From contig OZ038423.1 of the NCBI GenBank assembly GCA_964036155.1, positions 43,229,249 through 43,293,248 on the forward strand: DNA of 64,000 bases, written 5' to 3'. The position numbers and the translations under genes were made by a program. Shown piece after piece: positions 48,401 to 64,000 of the stretch (within the stretch, counting starts at the first letter, position 1; each line of letters begins with the position of its first letter). Source of the stretch: Diploscapter coronatus. Its lineage: Eukaryota; Nematoda; Chromadorea; Rhabditida; Rhabditidae. The notes beneath the pieces were generated by a model, which saw nothing but the letters and a program-made list of their open reading frames with translations, was not told the origin of the DNA and did no database searches.

Positions 48401-51400
48401 TCGCAGTCGCCCAGCAAGAAACACAATGCCAGGTAGGGAAAGATTAGGGTTTCTGAGAAATGAAAGGAATTTTAGCATCCGTCGCAGGGAGTCTCGCTCG
48501 AGATCGCGATCCCGAGGCAGACGAAGTTCGGTGGATAGGAGCAGGGCTAGGAGGTAGGAAAAATAGGAAAAAAAAAATGGAAATTTTATACATATCAGAA
48601 GAAGTTATAGAAAACTGAATTTTAAAAGCACTGAGATTTTTTCTGTAGAAAATGATCAAAACTGACTGACCTGTTTGAAAATTACCGTTTCCAGAAGAAG
48701 CACGAGCCGTGAAAGACGATCTCGATGGTCGCCTGACAGGGAAGAACCTCGGTTTGACGAAAAGGAATTGTTTTAGAAAAAATCGAGTAATTTTAGAAGA
48801 AGATCTTCCTCGATTGAGAGAAGGAAAAGAAGGCGATCGACTTCTTGGGACAGAAGACGAAGGAACGACATCGACAAGGACTACCTGCTCAAAGTCGCCA
48901 AGAAAAATGCTAGGATGGTGAGAATTCTTGATGCTGTATAGAAAATCATGCAGATTTTACGCCGAGAAATAGAAAACAAATTAAAATATTGCTTTGAATT
49001 CCATTGATCAACTTATCAGTTCCAGTGAAAAAAGAATTTCTAAAATTGGAATTTTGAGATGGGCCTGGAAGACAAGCGGAACGTGGACGATTTCGTGACG
49101 TACTGCCAGAAGATCCAGAAGCGACAGGACAAGGAGAAGAGAAGGGGCAGGGGAGAGACGGTCTCCAGCGACAGCGACGACAGTTGGGAAGAGCATAATG
49201 TATGAGATAAATATGAGAAATCTGTGCATTTCTTCGAATGGACTAATTTTCACGTTTATTTTTCTCTTCTAAAATTCGAATTCTTCAGATTAAACATCCA
49301 TACGCGATCCCCAAGGCTGAGCCCATCAAAATCAACATTGTCGTGAGTTTTTCCTTCGGAATTTTAGGAAATTCACTCACTTTGAAGAGATTCTGTTGAT
49401 TATGAAAACATGAATGAACTTTGAAAAAATTCTTTTTTTTTTAACTTTGAAATTGTATGTCTTTCAGACTGCAAGTGGCGGCACAGGTCAATTGGCTCTG
49501 CCTTCGAGTGAGATCGTGGATGAAGCTGAGCTGAGAGTCGTCTTCCCTGTTTCTTCTGGAGTCGTTCACAAGGAAAATGCGGTCAGAGTTTGATTTGTGC
49601 TAAACTTGAGAAATTCTACGAAAATTGAGACTTGGATTTGACGCAGTATTCAAATTTGTTATCCCTTACCCCTTCTGACTTTTTACTTTCCCATTGTATC
49701 ACTTCTAACTTTGTACCCATTATCCATGACTTTTTTCTTAGATATTTTATTAGTGGAAAAATTGAAATAATCGAAAATTTACAGGAATGGACTCCGGTTG
49801 TGAAGGACAAGAACTCGTGTCGCGATCTCGTGCCGATCTCGTGCCAGAGCTCGCAGAAGAAGAAGGTCGCCATGACGAGCAAAGAGGCGCAGAGGGCCAT
49901 CGAAAATGGGCTGGTCAGTTATTTTTCCTACTTTTTCAATTTATTCTAATTCTTCCAAATTGGCCGTCGACTTTTTTAAGAATATAAACCTGATAAAAAT
50001 AATTAAACTTAAAAAAAAAAAATATTTGTCCCTGATCTTTCAGCTGAAAGAAATTCCCGCCCCAGCGCCACCTCTGTCGTGCTTCATTCCACCGCCCCCT
50101 CCTCCGCCGAAATTCCTGCCCGAGCCAGAATCCATGGAGCCGGTCGAACTGCCACCCGTGCTGTACGTTCCACCAGAAGAGCAATTGATCATCAAAGAAC
50201 CCGACTTTTACAGAGATAAAGTAAAATTTACAACAACAAAAAATGATTTTTTTAAAATCATTTTGCAATTTTTAGCTGCCGAAAGACCTACCTCAAGTGT
50301 TGGCGCAGCGCGCGAAGGCCATGAAGAGGCTGGAAATCGACCCGAACGACTACGAGGCCAGAAAGGAGTTAAGGGAATCGGATGAACAGGTTGAAGATTT
50401 AAAAAATCTTTCACGAGTAATTTTTGAATTTATTAGTTTCACGACCAAAATATTAATCAGAGAAAAAGTAGGATTTGAGATTGTAAACTTCTGCGAAATT
50501 TACATGATACCTTTCTTATTTTTCGGGTTAAAAAATAATTTATTCAAAATTTTCAAATTTCCAGATGAAAGCGTGGGCGGCATTAAAGAACTTGGCTGGT
50601 AAATTCAGTGGATCCACTGGCCTTCAGGTTCTGACTCCCGATGAATTGCAGCCCCACGACCCGAGATTCAATGCCTGGATTAAAAAGGTGAGCTAGATTT
50701 CGAACTACTCTAGTTCCTAACATCGACATTTTGAAATTATTCTGCAAATCAAGAGTTTCTTGATCGAGTGAAGAAAGGCTGCTAGGAGCCATTGGATCGA
50801 ATTTATGGACATTCAGCCATGAATAGATGATAAAATTTGTTGTCGTTGTTTTTAAGGTGATGACAAAGTTTGTTGTAGAGATTTAATTTTTTTTCAAATT
50901 TTAAAATGGCCTATAAATTCGATCCTTGAAATGCTCTATCTTACTGAAGATACCGCATTTCTTGAATGTCTCCGTTCAAGCAGCGCTCTTCATTCCCAAC
51001 AGGCATTCGTCTATTATTCGATCGTATTAGAGTTGTCTTCTCTATGCAATCTGCAACATTATCACAAATTTTCAAGTCATCTCATCAATCCAACAGCGTC
51101 AACCTTATCTTCAAGTCTCCTAACCTGCAGTACGTGCACATAGACATTTGTGACCTGTTTGGTTGATGATTTTTTCATGATTTTTTGCTCAAAAACTCTA
51201 ACGTTTACTTTTAGCAAATCTCTGAATAATGAAAAAATCATAAAATCTTGTCGCAATTGTCTATGTGCCTTTGTGTCATCTTTTGAGGCATCATGCCAAG
51301 AATTCTCAAAATATTTAATTCTGTGAATTTGACACGATACTTCAAAAGATTTTTTTTTGCGCACAAGCGCTCTTGCGGGTAGTCGCCAAGGCTAGATTTG

Positions 51401-53150
51401 CATCCAAATCAAAGCCTTGACGTCAACCCTCAAACACGGGTGGATTTGAGTCTATTTTGGGAACTGATCAAAATGATAAGAAGGGCTTATCAATTATAAC
51501 TGAGTTTTAACCCTTTCAAATTTTGTCTTCGAGTAATTTGACATATTTGGATAAAATTCAGTTTATCAGCACTTCTTACCACTTTATCAGTTTCCCAAAA
51601 TATAGATATCCATTCCGCTCGTGTCAGCGCTGTGTCATGATTTGATCGTCCGTTCACCGACCCGAGGCGCATTTGACCTATCATTCGAAGTCCACTGATA
51701 ACCAAGGAGAATTCTAACTGGAGAACAATCGTCTAATCTGGAAGACGTGAAGAATGTGGCGTGCAGTAAGTCGCTGTGGATGGGTGTCTCGGTGATGAGT
51801 AGATTTGTTTTCGAAAAAATAAGGCGTTTAGATTAATTTCTATCTAAAACAACTCTACGAATCTGTCTAAACTTCTGAGAAAGTAGAATAAGAGACTCCC
51901 ACCCACCCAAGCGACTTTTCTCTCTTCAGAAATGTACAGAAATTCATCTGTGGATGCAATGCATATTACACGCCATTATAACAGGGAAAAAGACATACAA
52001 AATCAAAAAATATAATAAGAAAAGAGAAAAAGATGAACAGAAACAATCAAATGAAATCTAACATTGAGCAACAACTATTCGAGTCCACTGTACATTCCAA
52101 ATTTTCTTCTTCAACTCTCCAACATTTCTAACACTTTCTTCTAACTCATTTTGCAAGGCCAAGGAGATGTTTGTAAAAGAGTAATCTTTCTCTGTTCAGG
52201 ACATGTTCAAAAATGCGCCCGCGAAAATCGAGGGGGTCGGGCTGAAATTGATGCAGAAAATGGGCTGGACGCCCGGCACTGGATTGGGCAGGACCAATGA
52301 GGGAAGTATCGAGCCGCTGCAGCTCGATGTCAAGAGCGATAGGAGAGGTAAGCAATTTTAAATTTATTTTTTGAATTCCTATTATAAATTGACTTTTATA
52401 TAAAAATTTAATAGCCTTGATATTTTTAGAGCATCTGAAAAGATTTACTGGATTTTTATTGTCCTGGTTTTCAGGTCTACTATCAGAAGAGGATCTACCA
52501 GCGTGTTCCCGCATGAAGTCCTACATCGGTCGGGGTCTCGAGTGCGATGCAGCCGGGAAACACCCCGTGTCTCTCGTCATGGAACTTTGTCAGGTAAATT
52601 GACTTTTTCTAGGATTGGTTTGAAAGATGCAATATTTTCCAGTTGTTTTATACAAATTAAAAGTTTTAACAGAAAACATCTATGATTTTCAGAAACGTCA
52701 CTGGAAACCGCCGATTTTCACGTGTATCGAGTCCGGTCCGCCCAATAATCGAGAGTTTCTTTGGAAGGTTCGGGGACATTTTCTTTTTGAAAACTCGCAA
52801 TTATCGATTTTGCAGGTGGTTGTGAACGGTACCGAGTATATGCCAGTGATGGCCTCACGGGTCAAGAAAGACGGTAAATCGGCTGCTTGTATGGTGAGTT
52901 CAAGAAGCTTCATTTTTTAAAAATATTTTTGGCAAATTGGAGTTATCGAAACTTTGACGAAATTCGGAAGTTTTAGGAAGATAGGAAAAACCTAACTTTC
53001 CCACATTATTCCTTCAAGTTGTGACAAATTTCAACTTTTCATTTTTCAAATGATGGGAAATATTTTTCCTAATTTTCTCAATTTCAGGTAGTCCTCCAAT
53101 CGCTAGGCCTTATCCCCGACGACCCGACCCAACCTGTACGCATCCGTTAG
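45428..53150 (+). CDS. SON-like splicing cofactor (RS-rich, G-patch, dsRNA-binding)
   Basis: A nuclear-speckle-type protein whose vertebrate counterpart SON supports splicing of weak introns. The start is ATG 45428 (MPLQIGDEPPVVQS), and about 25 exons follow. The N-terminal part has acidic/basic helices (ARIVDDILDNLQAKKE, IAQDLLNDFLNNKK). A long Lys/Arg/Ser-rich region (46.5-48.9 kb) carries RS and KKHKHRSKSRERD stretches. A Pro-rich block (50.05-50.2 kb) comes next. The G-patch is at about 52.2-52.35 kb: KIEGVGLKLMQKMGWTPGTG then LGRTNEGSIEPL. A C-terminal dsRNA-binding domain (52.55-53.14 kb) has KHPVSLVMELCQKRHW, FTCIESGPPNNREF and a last exon VVLQSLGLIPDD ending at TAG 53148-53150. The order G-patch then dsRBD at the extreme C-terminus is diagnostic of SON. 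The SON-specific tandem repeats of mammals are absent. Two or three RS-region junctions (47.7-47.9 and 48.7-48.9 kb) are uncertain. Confidence 0.85.
51360..51680. repeat. Degraded foldback repeat in a SON-like intron
   Basis: The clearest part is 51452-51602. Left TATTTTGGGAACTGATCAAA and the following GATAAGAAGGGCTTATCA pair with the right-hand CTTCTTACCACTTTATCAGT and TTTCCCAAAATA. Weaker pairing extends outward on both sides (CGGGTGGA and its partner, GCGGG/CCCGAGGCGC). It lies in the roughly 1.5-kb intron between the exon ending near 50685 and the G-patch exon at 52200. No target duplication was identified. Confidence 0.45.
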
Positions 53151-53754
53151 TCGTTTTCCTTCTAGTTTCCCTATCTTTTCTTATTCTTATCAGTGTTTTA
53201 TTCATTTTTCCGTAGTTTTGCGCAGGAATTTCACTCGTCAAGATAAAACTTGCGATGGAGTTACCGTTTTATGGAAATTTATCGCATTTTCCTGCAACTG
53301 ATTTCTGCACAAAATTTACGGATAACTTCCGCCGTAGTTAGGTAAATTATCATCTAGTTAGAAAAGAACATAATGACCCCATGTCTAAAATTTTCTTTTC
53401 CCCAAAAACTCGTCCTATTCTTGTTCATAGCTAATATCCTAGTGATCTGAAGATATTCTAATAAAATTTTGATACCATCATAACTTTATTTCCTTATTTT
53501 TACCATATCATTCTTTCCTTATTTTAATTTAAAAATAACAACTCCTAGATCAACAATAAAGAGTTTTATGACTAAAAGAACCGGATAAGATAAAATCAAC
53601 AACTTTAACTTATGATCAATAAGCTTTGAAGAAAAGAATAAAACGTAATTGTAATGATCTTTAAATCAACAATTTTCGAAAAAAGAAAACATAAATTACT
53701 TTCGGATGAAATTCCTTGAAAAATAAAATTTTCAAAAATGCACCTTTCCTGCCC
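53151..53754. other. Convergent spacer between the SON-like gene and ArgRS
   Basis: The 3' ends of two convergent genes meet here. It is AT-rich with no ORF of note. An AATAAA at 53460-53465 (plus) could serve the SON-like gene, and TTTATT around 53487 (AATAAA on minus) could serve ArgRS. Confidence 0.5.
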
Positions 53755-58484
<4,730 letters not shown>

Positions 58485-58493
58485 TGAAAAATG

Positions 58494-58497
58494 CCTG
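58494..58497 (-). promoter_or_regulatory. 3' splice acceptor 10 bp before the ArgRS ATG (candidate trans-splice site)
   Basis: On the minus strand AAATTTCAG ends at 58495 and the ATG is at 58484. With MSH2 ending 357 bp upstream on the same strand, this would be the place for spliced-leader addition to a downstream operon gene. Confidence 0.45.
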
Positions 58498-58840
58498 AAA
58501 TTTGGAACATATTTTCAAATTAAAGGAATAAAATGAAGATATTCAAAGCGATTCAACGCTTTTTCGACAAAGTTTAAAAAATCAAGAATAGTGTCTTCAT
58601 CAACGAAAATAAATAAAGCGCAAAGTGATAACCATTTTGAAGTAAAACTAGATCGAAGGCAAGAGACGCACAACTGGAGTGGAATTGAGTCATGTTAGAG
58701 CATTTTTAAAGTGACTGTCAATATTACCCGAATCAGCAAACGAAGTGATAAGTAAGATGATGTAATTTTTAGATAAAAACGCAAAAGAATGCATAGGATG
58801 ATGTAATCTCTAAACAACGAAAAATGACGTATTCTGAATT
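58498..58840. other. Short spacer between MSH2 and ArgRS
   Basis: No gene is present. It is AT-rich and includes MSH2's 3' UTR. A GATGATGTAAT-type direct repeat occurs near 58756-58765 and 58798-58806. Confidence 0.5.
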
Positions 58841-61800
58841 TCAGGCCAGCAGGGCCGCCCTCAACTCTTCTCCATTCAATTTCTTCAGCTTTTCAACCAA
58901 ATCCTTTTCGCCCTCCAGTTCAGAGAGGATTTTGTAGGAATTCTGAAATTTGTCCAATCTACCATCTCATTATAGCTTTTTTTTAATTTTGCTAAAATTT
59001 AGATAAATTAGCGTAAGACAAATATTAACTAGGGCAAGGATAGAGAAATACAAGAGTTGAGAGAGGAATAGATGTAAAAAATTGCACACACTTCAAAGTT
59101 GGCAATGATCATTCTATCTTGTTATGGGCGAGAGAGTGTGAACGAGAGATAAGACAATTTCATTGAGTTTCGAAGGTTTTAGTCAGTTTGATATAAAGTC
59201 CACAGGTCGGTTCACTATAATACCAGGTGGGTTTTTAATCAAAGCGAATCTTTGTTACCTTCACGATTTCCCCGGGCAGTCCAACCATTTTGGCGACCTC
59301 GATTCCGAACGAGCTGCCAGCCACGCCCTCTCGCAGCTCGTACAGCATCGTCAACCTGCCCTCGTGGAGAACAACACTCATCTGAGCATTGAGAAATTTT
59401 GAAGGAAATGTGGGAAATTTTTCCAACCTGCATCGCAAATGCCCCGTCTTCTTTCGCGAGTGTTCCAATCTCGTGGAAATGCGTAGCGAACAGACACATA
59501 CAGCGGATTTGCTTGAGAATGTGGCTTAAAATAGACTTTTAGCAAAAAAGGTGTGCCGTCCAAAAAATACTTGATGGAGCATATTCTTTTAAAATAGTTT
59601 TTTGAAATTGAAATTTGTATGACACAAATTTTTGCACCAATCAAAAATAATGAATTGCTCCTTCAATATTGTCGTTTTATTATTTTTAAAGATCGGATTA
59701 CCTCGCAATTCCCCAAGCCAATCCGAATCCATCGAAGGTCGACGTGCCTCTTCCCAATTCGTCCACGATCACGAGCGAGTTCTCCGTGGCCAGACTCAGA
59801 ATGTTCGCGCAGTCGCTCTGAATAATTCAACTCCATAAAAATTTCAAAAGAATAATTGCACTTTTATCTTCCTGCATCACTATATACTCAGTCTTTTCTG
59901 ACAACACGTAAATGACAAGACCAATTTTTCCCACTTCTCTCCCTACTTATCGCTCTTTCCGCTCCTAACTATAGGTCTCGTCATCTCGTCACCTCATCAT
60001 TTAAAAATTGCCATGTCCCCTCTAACTGAATTCCACTATGTTGCCATTTTAGAATTGGCAGTTTCATTAGAAAAAGATTCTTACCATTTCTGCCATGAAG
60101 GTGGAGACTCCTTTGGTCTGCTGATCAGAGGCACCAATTCGAGTGTAAATACCATCGACAAGAGAGACTGTGGCGCAAGTGGCAGGAACAAACGAACCTG
60201 AACAAATAGAGATGGTTATTGTTTGAGAACAGTTTGGTAATTAATGAAAATAGAAACAACGAGTCTTCATTCTGCTTACATTATTTTCCCACTAATATTC
60301 ACGTATCAAAATCTTGTCATCAAAAATAGCACTTTTTCCGATTCCGCAAAAATGCTTACCGATTTGCGCCATAAGCGTGCAGAGTGCAGCGGATCTCAGG
60401 TAGGTGCTCTTTCCGCCCATATTCGAGCCGGTCAGAATCATCAAGCGCTTGTCTTCTGAAAATCGCTTTTCCTTGAAAGAAAAGAAACAAAAATCCTACT
60501 TGAGATATCAACCGTATTCGGAATGAATGGAGTCTCAGAAAAGGCTTCTATCACGGGATGACGACAGTCCTCGAAACGGAGAATTCCGGAGCCTGGAAAA
60601 CCCATATATTATAGTCGGAAGAACATGTTCAATTAATGAGCATCTTCTTTTCGGCGCGAGTTCTCTTCTTGAAATGTGATAGGAAAATAAAACCTAAAAG
60701 TACAAATCCAACCTGCAGGAAGCAGTTTCGGTCTGACATAGCCAGCAGGAGAAGTGTCAGCGACGGTGGCCAGAGCGACGAGCACGTCGATGTTCGACAG
60801 GGTGGAATTCAACTGGCAGAGGATCGGGGCAAAGGTTCCTAAAGAATGCAGGCGAACATTAAAAAAAGAAATTTTATTTTGGAGGATTTTAGAAAATTTT
60901 TAGCACGATTTCATTAAAATGTTAATTTCTAAATCCATCCGTCAGAAAAATCATAATTTACCACAAGTCGTCACAATCTGCTTTTCCAAATCGCCCTGCG
61001 TACTCTGATAGCGGCTGTTGAGCGACAGGTATCTGAAAATTGCAAGAAATTCAATATTTGTTGCAAAGTTCCGTTATTTCGAATCTCGATCGTTAGAAAT
61101 TTTAAAGTTTTGTGGAGAAAAAGTTTGGGTAAAAAATAGCTTGAATTTACTGAAAAGATTAAATTCGCGATCTTATAAACCTTATCCTTTGAAAATGTGT
61201 AAATGAGAGACAAAGACAGTCCTTTTTCATCGCCCAGTTTAGGTTAAATGCAGGACGTTCACAAAAGATAAGACTTGCAAGGCCGTGGATTCCAACAATC
61301 TCACTCTTCATTGAGTTCCTCGAGCTGTGCATTCTTGAATTTGCATCCGGAAGATTTGCTCGTCTCGATCACAGTGATTCCATTCACGCTCCGCAGTTCC
61401 TTCTCGTTTTTCAGCGAAACTCGGAAATAGTAGCCGATCTTGTCATTGCTCTCCAAAACCACATCCACGCCGACTGCTGAGGACATCTGAAGAAAATAGT
61501 CGTCGCATTCTTTTTTTCTTACATCTCTTTGTATCGAAAAAACGAATTTTTGCAGTTCAAAATGAGTTAATTTTTACCAAAAATGCGAAAATGAATATCA
61601 AATTTACAAAAACAAACCTTCTTCTGCATTTTCTCCAATTTTCTTCTGATTTCCTGCATCTTCCCATCAATTTCCAGGAGTTGCGGATCCACGTCAGGTT
61701 TGACTCGATAGCCTCCACTCGTCTGGTCCTCTTCCACCGTGTTCATTATCAACTCCACGTACTTCACGAAATTCGCTGAGGCGTAAATGATTGGCTCCTG

Positions 61801-64000
61801 AAAGGAGATTTGCTTGAGAAAATAGAATTTATTTTGTAATTTCTACGCTAACTGAGAAAGATTTCGAAATGTTGGAGACTGACGATTTAGGGACAATTTG
61901 TTTAGAAAACGAAAAAAGACAATTTATCCAACTCGAGCTAGAAATTTTCTTACCAGCATAAGTTCCTTGACCGCACTCTGGCATTTTTCATTCTCCTCCA
62001 TCAGCTGGTTGAGGTACTTCTCGAATTCGGGCAGAATCATCACTGCCTGATAGACGCGGTAGCAGTCCTGGAAAATGATAATTTAAAGGGAAGATAAAAT
62101 GGTTACTTTCTTCATAGAAAAGTTACCCTAAAAATGTTCAGCTTTTCATAAAAATGAGGGAAAAAATCCATGAAAGAAAGTGAATTATTTACTGCCTGCA
62201 TTCCATAGAAATTATTGAAATCACAGAAAATTATGACAAGTTTGATAAAATTTAAACCTACCATGAGTTTTGCCCTGTTCTGGATGAATTTCCTGGAATA
62301 GACAGAGCAGTCTGGAATCTTCTGGAGGAGTCTGCTTCTCAGCATATCTCGAATGCCAGAAGACTCGACTAGCGCAGATACGACGTCTTGACGCTCAGTC
62401 AAAAGACGGATGTCGCACAGAGGATGGGCAAGCCATTCACCTGAAAGTATTTTAGAAACTGGAAATTTGAGTTTTTGGAAAATTACGCAGAAGGCGCTGT
62501 CCAGCTGGGGTCGAGCATTTGTTCAGGATGCCATACAAAGTTCCACCGGCGCGGACGTCACCTGGATAGAAATTTTAACCCTATTTAGAAAAATTCAATG
62601 AGATTTTGTTTAATGTTAGAAGAAGAGGCATTAAAAATTGTCATTTCTTTCTCCGAAAATGAAAATAAATCACTAGTCTTTTTCAAATGAAAGGAAGTTC
62701 CAACATTTTTCCTGCGAAAGTTTCATTAAAAATTCAAGTTTTGTTAGTGAAGGAAACTCACTCATGGCATGGAACAGATGAAACAGCTCGAGCGATGTGA
62801 CAGCGGCAGTGTCGATGTAGACGAATCCGTTTGTGCCGTAGTTCCGCACCGAGAATTTTCCGTGGAAATTCAGCTCATCAGGCAATCGCATGTAGTCGCT
62901 GACTGCTTGCAGACATTCCTTCAGATTCTTCGACAGGTTGGCTGAAAGTGGATAAAAATTCATTTGGCTTAAAATTTCTTGAATTCTTGACAAATTTGTT
63001 TATAACTCTTTTTTTCATGAAATTTTAACTTACCCTGTTCCTTGTCCTTGATGATGTTCGTCGTCTCTTCCAGACTCTTGCCCATCAAATCGTATTCAGT
63101 CATAACGATTCCCAGATTCTTGAGCACAGTCGCCAATTTCTTCTTTTTCTCGGCAGCAAATGGATGCAGAATGAGGCATTCGTGGGGGCAGAGACCGAGG
63201 AGAATTCGCTGAATTTTGAAATTTTGAAATTTTGAAATTTTGAAAAAGACAAAAAATTTAGAAGATCAAAGCATTTGAAAGAGAATATCATTTTAAAAAG
63301 TTCAAAATCTGACCTCAGTCTGCTGAAAAGTGGGCGTGTCGATGAACTCTGCCACGGAAATGCCCAGCTCGTTGATGTCCACGCAGCAAATCGAAACGCG
63401 GTTCTGAATAAAATTGTTTAAAAAGTAAGAAATTTGGAAAATTTACCTCATTTCCATCAATGATTTTGACGGCCAAAGTTCCCGAGACCGTAGTTTCTCC
63501 AATTACGTCTTCGAAGTCGGCCGCATTTCCTGCGGTGCCCTGGAAAAGTTCGCCTTTCAGATGAAAGTGAATAAAGAAGAAAAGAATGACTGAACTTTTA
63601 AAATGGCCTAACGATTTCAAAATTCTTACCTTAGCCTTGAGAATCCATTCCTTGGCATTGTCATCGTTCGTGTCCAGACAGTACAACTCGACTCTGTATC
63701 TGAGAATTGTCAGGGCCTCGCGAATGACACGCTGATATTGATGCTTGCTGATTGGCAGATAAGGAAGGATATCGGCATTCTCGGCTAAAAATAAATTCTT
63801 GAAAGTTTAATTCCATGTGATACTTTAAAGGGGAAAATCTTAAAATAAATAAAGAAAGTCTTACTGTGGAGTTGAATAGTCTTGATTCCGGCTTCACTCT
63901 GGAAAACGCACGACGCAATCAGCTTTGCATCCGAACCATAACAGGCGAAATTGTCCTGGAAATTAATTTTTTGCAATTTTAAAAGATCAGTCCCTTGTAA
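58841..64000 (-). CDS. msh-2: DNA mismatch-repair protein MSH2 (5' end beyond window)
   Basis: MutS homologue 2, the common partner of MutS-alpha/beta heterodimers that bind mismatches. The N-terminal domain begins at the right edge ([16 protein letters not shown] at about 63.9 kb, [12 protein letters not shown] at 63.68 kb); roughly the first 60-80 residues lie outside. Connector and lever domains follow ([38 protein letters not shown]). The ATPase domain has Walker [15 protein letters not shown] (about 60.40-60.44 kb) and [13 protein letters not shown] and STFMAEM elements. Walker B is [20 protein letters not shown] (about 59.72-59.79 kb), and the signature His lies in FATHFHEI (59.46-59.50 kb). 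The C-terminus ends near LRAALLA, stop TGA 58841-58843. All catalytic motifs are intact. The intron at 63.21-63.25 kb carries a small tandem repeat. Confidence 0.93.
63211..63246. repeat. TTTTGAAA-type tandem repeat in an MSH2 intron
   Basis: About four copies of a 9-bp unit (GAAATTTTG) follow an exon end directly. It lies in the intron after the exon coding [15 protein letters not shown]. Confidence 0.7.

Overview
This window looks like chromosomal DNA from a nematode. The genes are split into many short exons. Introns are mostly 45-100 bp and end in the extended TTTTCAG/TTTCAG acceptor typical of nematodes. Two serpentine receptor genes of nematode type sit at the left end. Exons are clearly richer in GC than the AT-rich introns and spacers. 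The genus cannot be fixed from the sequence alone. Gene models below were assembled by eye from exon ORFs and splice sites, so outer limits (start and stop codons) are firmer than every internal junction.

Left third (1-20 kb), accessory in character. A gene-poor repeat-bearing stretch (1-3.4 kb) precedes a plus-strand 7TM receptor (3.46-5.80 kb). A 388-bp hAT-like MITE with a perfect 8-bp target duplication breaks its coding exon, and a second 79-bp element sits in the next intron. After a hairpin-repeat region (6.1-6.8 kb) comes a minus-strand Srh/Str-like receptor (7.27-9.21 kb). Two minus-strand genes follow: a secreted phospholipase A2-like protein (9.96-11.39 kb) and a type II membrane olfactomedin protein (12.35-14.52 kb). 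A plus-strand WD40 protein (about 16.5-18.88 kb) follows; its TQTE motifs hint at a dynein intermediate chain.

Right two thirds (20-64 kb), housekeeping genes. These are an OTUD7/Cezanne-like OTU deubiquitinase (minus, 20.45-24.85 kb), CAD (minus, 26.66-42.84 kb), a SON-like G-patch/dsRBD splicing factor (plus, 45.43-53.15 kb), cytosolic arginyl-tRNA synthetase (minus, 53.76-58.48 kb) and MSH2 (minus, 58.84 kb to beyond the right edge). CAD is the fused pyrimidine enzyme with glutaminase, carbamoyl-phosphate synthetase, dihydroorotase and aspartate transcarbamoylase in one chain. Its introns have collected mobile elements: a tRNA-derived SINE with a 15-bp target duplication, a 1.68-kb near-perfect palindrome flanked by TA, a 215-bp TA-flanked MITE and another 210-bp hairpin. 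A further 149-bp hairpin element lies in the CAD-SON divergent spacer.

The genes do not form one pathway. MSH2 and ArgRS share a strand and lie 357 bp apart, so co-transcription is possible. Several genes have a strong 3' splice acceptor just upstream of the ATG, consistent with spliced-leader trans-splicing. The most distinctive content is the set of short, well-preserved non-autonomous elements with readable target-site duplications.
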